From assembly GCA_028291845.1 (NCBI GenBank), contig JAQGNM010000180.1, forward strand, positions 1-17,847: a DNA stretch of 17,847 nucleotides, written 5' to 3'. Below the pieces are notes generated by a model. It worked only from the letters and a program-made list of their open reading frames with translations. It was not told the DNA's origin and did no database searches. The position numbers and the translations under genes are program-made. This document shows, in pieces, positions 14,956-17,847 of the stretch (positions are counted from its first letter, which is position 1; each line of letters opens with the position of its first letter). This DNA comes from Massilia sp. (lineage in GTDB: Bacteria > Pseudomonadota > Gammaproteobacteria > Burkholderiales > Burkholderiaceae_D).

Positions 14956-14969
14956 CTCTGTATACAAAG
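14956..14969. promoter_or_regulatory. candidate GntR operator O1
   Basis: CTCTGTATACAAAG is a 14-bp dyad with one arm mismatch, centred on GTATAC 14960-14965 and about 45 nt upstream of the oxygenase ATG. The core TGTATACA fits the GT..AC dyad bound by FadR-type GntR proteins. Confidence 0.6.
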
Positions 14970-15039
14970 CAAATGAGCAAAAATTTTTTTGGGTTTTGCC
15001 GGCAAGCCGCTGTCGTGGAGCGCCGTGAATGCCGTGTGT

Positions 15040-15055
15040 ACTCTGTATACAGAGT
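15040..15055. promoter_or_regulatory. candidate GntR operator O2
   Basis: ACTCTGTATACAGAGT is a perfect 16-bp palindrome in the middle of the divergent region. Its centre is 85 bp from that of O1, about eight helical turns, so both sites face the same side of the DNA. Confidence 0.7.
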
Positions 15056-15182
15056 TCATTCTTCGCGCGTTTGCCAGTGAAGTCAAGCGCTAAATGCGCG
15101 ATTTCCGTGCGGCGGTGCGGCATTTTTGCGCATACAATCATCACGTCGATGGCAATCTTGCTGTCAGCGCATGCTACACTTG

Positions 15183-15196
15183 CTCTGTATACAGTA
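15183..15196. promoter_or_regulatory. candidate GntR operator O3
   Basis: CTCTGTATACAGTA keeps the left arm and core of O2 but loses two positions of the right arm. It ends 16 nt before the regulator ATG, a place suited to autorepression. Confidence 0.55.
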
Positions 15197-15212
15197 TCCA
15201 ATGGAGCGGCAA

Positions 15213-15911
15213 ATGATCCCCACACTCACCAGAATTCAGGTACGTCCGGACTTTGTCGACGAAGTCTATAAGTCGCTGCTCGACGCCATCAGCGATGGCT
15301 CGCTGGCGCCGGGCGTGCGCATCACCCAGGAAGAGATCGCCGAGCAGCTGAAGGTATCGCGCTCGCCCGTGCTGCAAGCCTTGCGGCTGCTGAAAAAGGA
15401 TGGGCTGGTGATCGACGCCCCCGGCCGCGGGGTGTTGATCGCGCCGCTCGATCCGGAATGGATCGGCCACCTGTACCAGGTGCGCGGCACGCTCGACAGC
15501 CTGGCCGCGCGCCTGGCCGCCGAACACAGACACGACATCGGCAAGGAGGTCATCGCCGCCGGCCGCAAGGCGGCCAGGGGCAAGGATGTCAAGGCCATGA
15601 TCGACGCCGACATCGCCTTTCATACGGCGATCTACCGCGCCTCGGGCAATCCGCTGATCCTCGAGACCACCCAGCTGCACTGGGTGCACCTGCGCCGCGT
15701 GATGGGCGCGGTGCTGCAGTCGGCCCGTCAACGCGAAGCGATCTGGGACGAGCACGAGGCGATTGCCAAGGCGATCGCGGCGGGAGATGTGGAAAAGGCG
15801 GTGGCGCTGACCGAAGGGCATGCCACCATCGCCCGGCAAAATCTGATCGCGCGGCTGGGGGAGGTCATGAATGCGCCGCTTGAAACTGTAAAAACCCGCC
15901 GCAGCCAATAG
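15213..15911 (+). CDS. GntR-family regulator, FCD (FadR-like) subgroup
   Basis: A predicted 232-residue repressor. The winged helix-turn-helix lies at about 15-75 (ITQEEIAEQLKVSRSPVLQALRLLKKDG) with wing GRGVLI. The C-terminal FCD ligand domain has D133-x3-H137, N146, H181 and H203, the usual metal-binding set, so it likely binds a small carboxylate through a metal. ATG 15213 is chosen because GGAG (15203-15206) precedes it at good spacing; ATG 15201 and a far upstream frame start at 15126 are less likely. It is divergent from the oxygenase-TRAP operon, and three TGTATACA dyads lie between. By analogy with other FCD regulators of catabolic operons it should repress both directions until the substrate or an intermediate appears. 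Confidence 0.9.
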   Translation: MIPTLTRIQVRPDFVDEVYKSLLDAISDGSLAPGVRITQEEIAEQLKVSRSPVLQALRLLKKDGLVIDAPGRGVLIAPLDPEWIGHLYQVRGTLDSLAARLAAEHRHDIGKEVIAAGRKAARGKDVKAMIDADIAFHTAIYRASGNPLILETTQLHWVHLRRVMGAVLQSARQREAIWDEHEAIAKAIAAGDVEKAVALTEGHATIARQNLIARLGEVMNAPLETVKTRRSQ

Positions 15912-15934
15912 CTGTCAGCTGTCAGCTGTCAGCT
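15910..15934. repeat. tandem heptamer AGCTGTC between convergent genes
   Basis: Three perfect head-to-tail copies of AGCTGTC (15910-15930) plus AGCT (15931-15934) fill the gap between the GntR stop (15909-15911) and the stop of the CoA-ligase-like gene (15934-15936). Such a short array is prone to slippage; copy changes here would affect neither protein much. Confidence 0.75.
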
Positions 15935-17190
15935 CAGCTGTAATCCCTGGAGTCCTCGATCACCTTGCCATCGTCGGTCAGGCTGCCAGGGGCGACGCAC
16001 ACCACCTCGCCTCGTAACTTCGTCACATCGCGGATCGACGCCACGATGGCCGCCGTTTGCGCCGCATCGAACGGCTGCTGCGCCTCGCAGTGAAGCGTCA
16101 TCACATCATTTGCCATGCGTCCCGTCACCACCAGCCGCGCTTTCAAAATGGCCGGATGGCGCCGGGCGATATCGGTCACCTGGGCCGGGTGGACGAACAT
16201 GGCGCGCACCTTGGTGGTCTGGTCGGCGCGGCCGAGCCAGCCGCGTATTCTCTGGTTGGTGCGGCCGCACGGCGACGGCGGCGCGCCGATCAGCATGGCC
16301 GACATGTCGCCGGTGGCGAAGCGGATCAGGGGGTAATCCATGTTGAGCAGGGTGACCACCACTTCGCCGATGTCGCCCGGCGCCACCGGCTCGCCGGTGC
16401 CGGGGCGGACGATTTCGACGATCACGTCTTCGTCGACAATCATGCCGGGGTTGAGGCGGCCGTCACTGGCCGTTTCGTAGGCAACGCTGCCCATGTCGGC
16501 CGAAGCGTAGGTTTGCAGCACATGCGGCACGCCGTTTTCGACGAACCAGCTGCGCAGGGATTCGGGCAGCGCTTCGGCGCCCATCAGCGCGTGCTTGACG
16601 CTGCTGATGTCGGCGTTCATCTCTTTCGCCTTTTCGATGATGATGCGTAAAAACGAGGGAGTGCCGATGTAGGTGTCCGGGCGCAGGTCCGCCATCGCCT
16701 GCACCTGCATTTCGGTCTGGCCGGCGCCGGCCGGGATCACCGTGCAGCCGATGCGGGCGGCGCCGCCTTCGACCATGAAGGCGGCCGGGGTGAAGTGATA
16801 GGAAAAACAGTTCTGCAGCAGGCCGCCGGCGCGCACGCCGGCGGCGTACATGGGCCGGGAAAAGCGCCACCAGTCCAGCCCGTGGCCCTCGGGATCGTAG
16901 ATCGGCCCGGGCGAGACGTAGATGTGGCGTAGCGCGCCGGGCGCCGTCGCCGCCAGGCCGCCGAAGGGCAGCGCGGCGCGCTGCAGTTCTTTCAGCTGCG
17001 ATTTGCGGGTCACGGGCAAGGCCGCCAGCGCCTGGCGGCTGGCGATGCCGGCGGCGTCGACGCCATCGAGAATGCGCGCCCAGCCCGGCGCCTGCTGTGC
17101 GCGCGCCACCAGCTGCGGCAGGCGCGCCATCAAGTCGCGCTCACGCTCGGCGGGGTCGCGCGTTTCGAGATGGTCAAGGGTGATGCTCAT
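15934..17190 (-). CDS. phenylacetate-CoA-ligase-family (PaaK-like) adenylate-forming protein
   Basis: A 418-residue member of the PaaK/F390-synthetase branch of adenylate-forming enzymes, which activate carboxylic acids with ATP and CoA. Recognisable elements are YASADMGSVAYE (228-239, the adenine/Y-x-x-(T/A)-E region), IRFATGDM (289-296, ATP-ribose Asp), LGRADQTTKVRAMFVHP (319-335, hinge) and a C-terminal Lys409 in TDDGKV. The Ser/Thr/Gly-rich phosphate loop expected near residue 95 is instead SPGPIYDPEG (93-102), so activity or mechanism may differ. GGAGA precedes the ATG. It lies 74 nt behind the LivF-type ATPase gene, suggesting that it acts on the acid imported by that ABC transporter. 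It is convergent with the GntR gene, so probably not part of the oxygenase operon. Confidence 0.85.
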   Translation of the reverse strand: MSITLDHLETRDPAERERDLMARLPQLVARAQQAPGWARILDGVDAAGIASRQALAALPVTRKSQLKELQRAALPFGGLAATAPGALRHIYVSPGPIYDPEGHGLDWWRFSRPMYAAGVRAGGLLQNCFSYHFTPAAFMVEGGAARIGCTVIPAGAGQTEMQVQAMADLRPDTYIGTPSFLRIIIEKAKEMNADISSVKHALMGAEALPESLRSWFVENGVPHVLQTYASADMGSVAYETASDGRLNPGMIVDEDVIVEIVRPGTGEPVAPGDIGEVVVTLLNMDYPLIRFATGDMSAMLIGAPPSPCGRTNQRIRGWLGRADQTTKVRAMFVHPAQVTDIARRHPAILKARLVVTGRMANDVMTLHCEAQQPFDAAQTAAIVASIRDVTKLRGEVVCVAPGSLTDDGKVIEDSRDYS

Positions 17191-17264
17191 GCGGTGTCTC
17201 CGGGACGCGTGTGGTGTAAAAGATCATCTGGATATATGGGACGGCGCGCGGGGTCGATGCCGCC

Positions 17265-17847
17265 TTACGCCAGCCAGCGTTTACGGCGGCGGTAAAACTT
17301 CATGTCTCTGAAACTGGTGCGGCCGGCGCCGGACACGCCAAGATAAAACTCCTTGACGTCTTCGTTGGCGGCCAGCTCGGCGGCCGCGCCTTCCATCACC
17401 ACCCGGCCGTTTTCGAGGATGTAGCCGAAGTCGGCGTAGCGCAGCGCCACCGTGGTGTTCTGCTCGGCCAGCAGGAACGAGACGCCTTCCCTGGCGTTCA
17501 AATCCTTGACGATGTCGAAGATCTCTTCGACGATCTGCGGGGCGATGCCCATCGACGGCTCGTCGAGCAGGATCATGGATGGCCGCGCCATCAGCGCGCG
17601 GCCGATGGCGCACATCTGTTGCTCGCCGCCGGAGGTGTAGCCGGCCTGGCTGTTCCGTCTCTCTTTCAAGCGCGGGAAGTAGGTGTAGACAGCGTCGAGC
17701 GAGGCCTTTTGATCGGCGCGCGAGTCGCTCCTGGTGTAGGCGCCGGTCAGCAGGTTTTCCTCGATGGTCAGATGGCCGAAGCAGTGGCGCCCTTCCATCA
17801 CTTGCGACAGGCCGCGCTTGACCAGCGCACTGGGGGTGAGCTGGTCG
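17265..17847 (-). CDS. ABC transporter ATPase, LivF type (5'-truncated by window)
   Basis: The C-terminal 194 or so residues of a cytoplasmic ATPase of the branched-chain amino acid/aromatic acid uptake family; the start and Walker A lie beyond the window end. The frame stays open to base 17847, where it reads through RGLSQVMEGRHCF, so the internal ATG at 17801 is not the true start. It has the signature TSGGEQQM (with Thr for the usual Leu), Walker B MILLDEPSMGIAP and the switch region LLAEQN, all LivF-like. A C-terminal tail GRTSFRDMKFYRRRKRWLA extends past the usual LivF end; such tails occur on LivF proteins in aromatic-acid clusters. The PaaK-like gene follows, so LivG, LivH, LivM and binding-protein genes are expected upstream, outside the window. 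Confidence 0.9.
   Translation of the reverse strand, partial: DQLTPSALVKRGLSQVMEGRHCFGHLTIEENLLTGAYTRSDSRADQKASLDAVYTYFPRLKERRNSQAGYTSGGEQQMCAIGRALMARPSMILLDEPSMGIAPQIVEEIFDIVKDLNAREGVSFLLAEQNTTVALRYADFGYILENGRVVMEGAAAELAANEDVKEFYLGVSGAGRTSFRDMKFYRRRKRWLA

Larger units (their letters stand above)
14912..15212. other. divergent control region, oxygenase operon / GntR gene
   Basis: The 301-nt gene-free stretch separates the minus-strand oxygenase ATG from the plus-strand regulator ATG. It holds three TGTATACA-centred dyads and an A/T-rich block near 14979-14993 upstream of the site nearest the oxygenase gene. No sigma-70 promoter with two good boxes stands out. A weak minus-strand pair, TTGCTT and TATTCG about 16 nt apart, would place the first dyad between -35 and -10. 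TACAAT (15133-15138) is an isolated -10-like box on the regulator side. Confidence 0.6.

Noticed and set aside
13481..15028. 515-residue open frame on the plus strand opposite the oxygenase gene
   Set aside because: It is rich in Val/Ala/Arg/His without motifs and runs exactly antisense to a protein with complete Rieske and iron motifs; an effect of high GC.

Overview
The window is GC-rich and most resembles the chromosome of a betaproteobacterium of the Burkholderiales, probably Oxalobacteraceae (Massilia/Duganella/Janthinobacterium-like). This is inferred from the style of the ArgB, PHB-depolymerase-family esterase, DUF1289 and nitronate monooxygenase proteins; no database search was possible. 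All gene calls rest on reading frames, motifs, start-site context and neighbours.

Left part (1-5.6 kb): housekeeping and small accessory genes. A gene-free stretch with two REP-like hairpins lies downstream of a tRNA-Thr(GGT) gene, which follows argB on the minus strand. A divergent, probably overlapping promoter region separates argB from a tiny cysteine-rich CWC protein gene, whose 3' end overlaps a convergent PHB-depolymerase-family esterase. The esterase is the second gene behind a ribbon-helix-helix (CopG-like) regulator. The regulator's promoter carries an inverted repeat at the predicted transcription start, which suggests autoregulation of the regulator-esterase pair. Diverging to the right is a tightly packed four-gene unit: FlK-like thioesterase, DUF1289 protein, two-TM membrane protein and metallo-beta-lactamase-fold hydrolase. 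Two of its junctions are 4-base overlaps, and a hairpin plus T-run follows it.

Middle (5.7-8.3 kb): a nitronate monooxygenase gene on the plus strand meets a soluble PAS-GAF-HisKA-HATPase sensor kinase on the minus strand, with a 4-base overlap of their stops. No response regulator is nearby.

Right part (8.4-15.9 kb): a coherent catabolic module. Minus-strand genes run in transcription order Rieske non-haem iron oxygenase, PDR/VanB-type reductase, adducin-like class II aldolase family protein, Tat-exported TRAP solute-binding protein and a fused DctQ-DctM TRAP permease. A GntR/FCD regulator is divergently transcribed. The 301-nt divergent region holds one perfect 16-bp palindrome (ACTCTGTATACAGAGT) and two degenerate copies, the likely operators. 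The module looks like uptake of an organic acid, probably an aromatic carboxylate, followed by oxygenation and a C-C or C-O transforming step, controlled by substrate-responsive derepression. The substrate cannot be read from the sequence.

Right edge (15.9-17.8 kb): a second, oppositely organised system on the minus strand. It comprises a LivF-type ABC ATPase, cut by the window end, followed by a phenylacetate-CoA-ligase-family protein whose usual Ser/Thr/Gly-rich nucleotide loop is replaced by SPGPIYDPEG. This suggests uptake plus CoA activation of another acid. No CRISPR array, insertion sequence, rRNA or prophage gene was seen.
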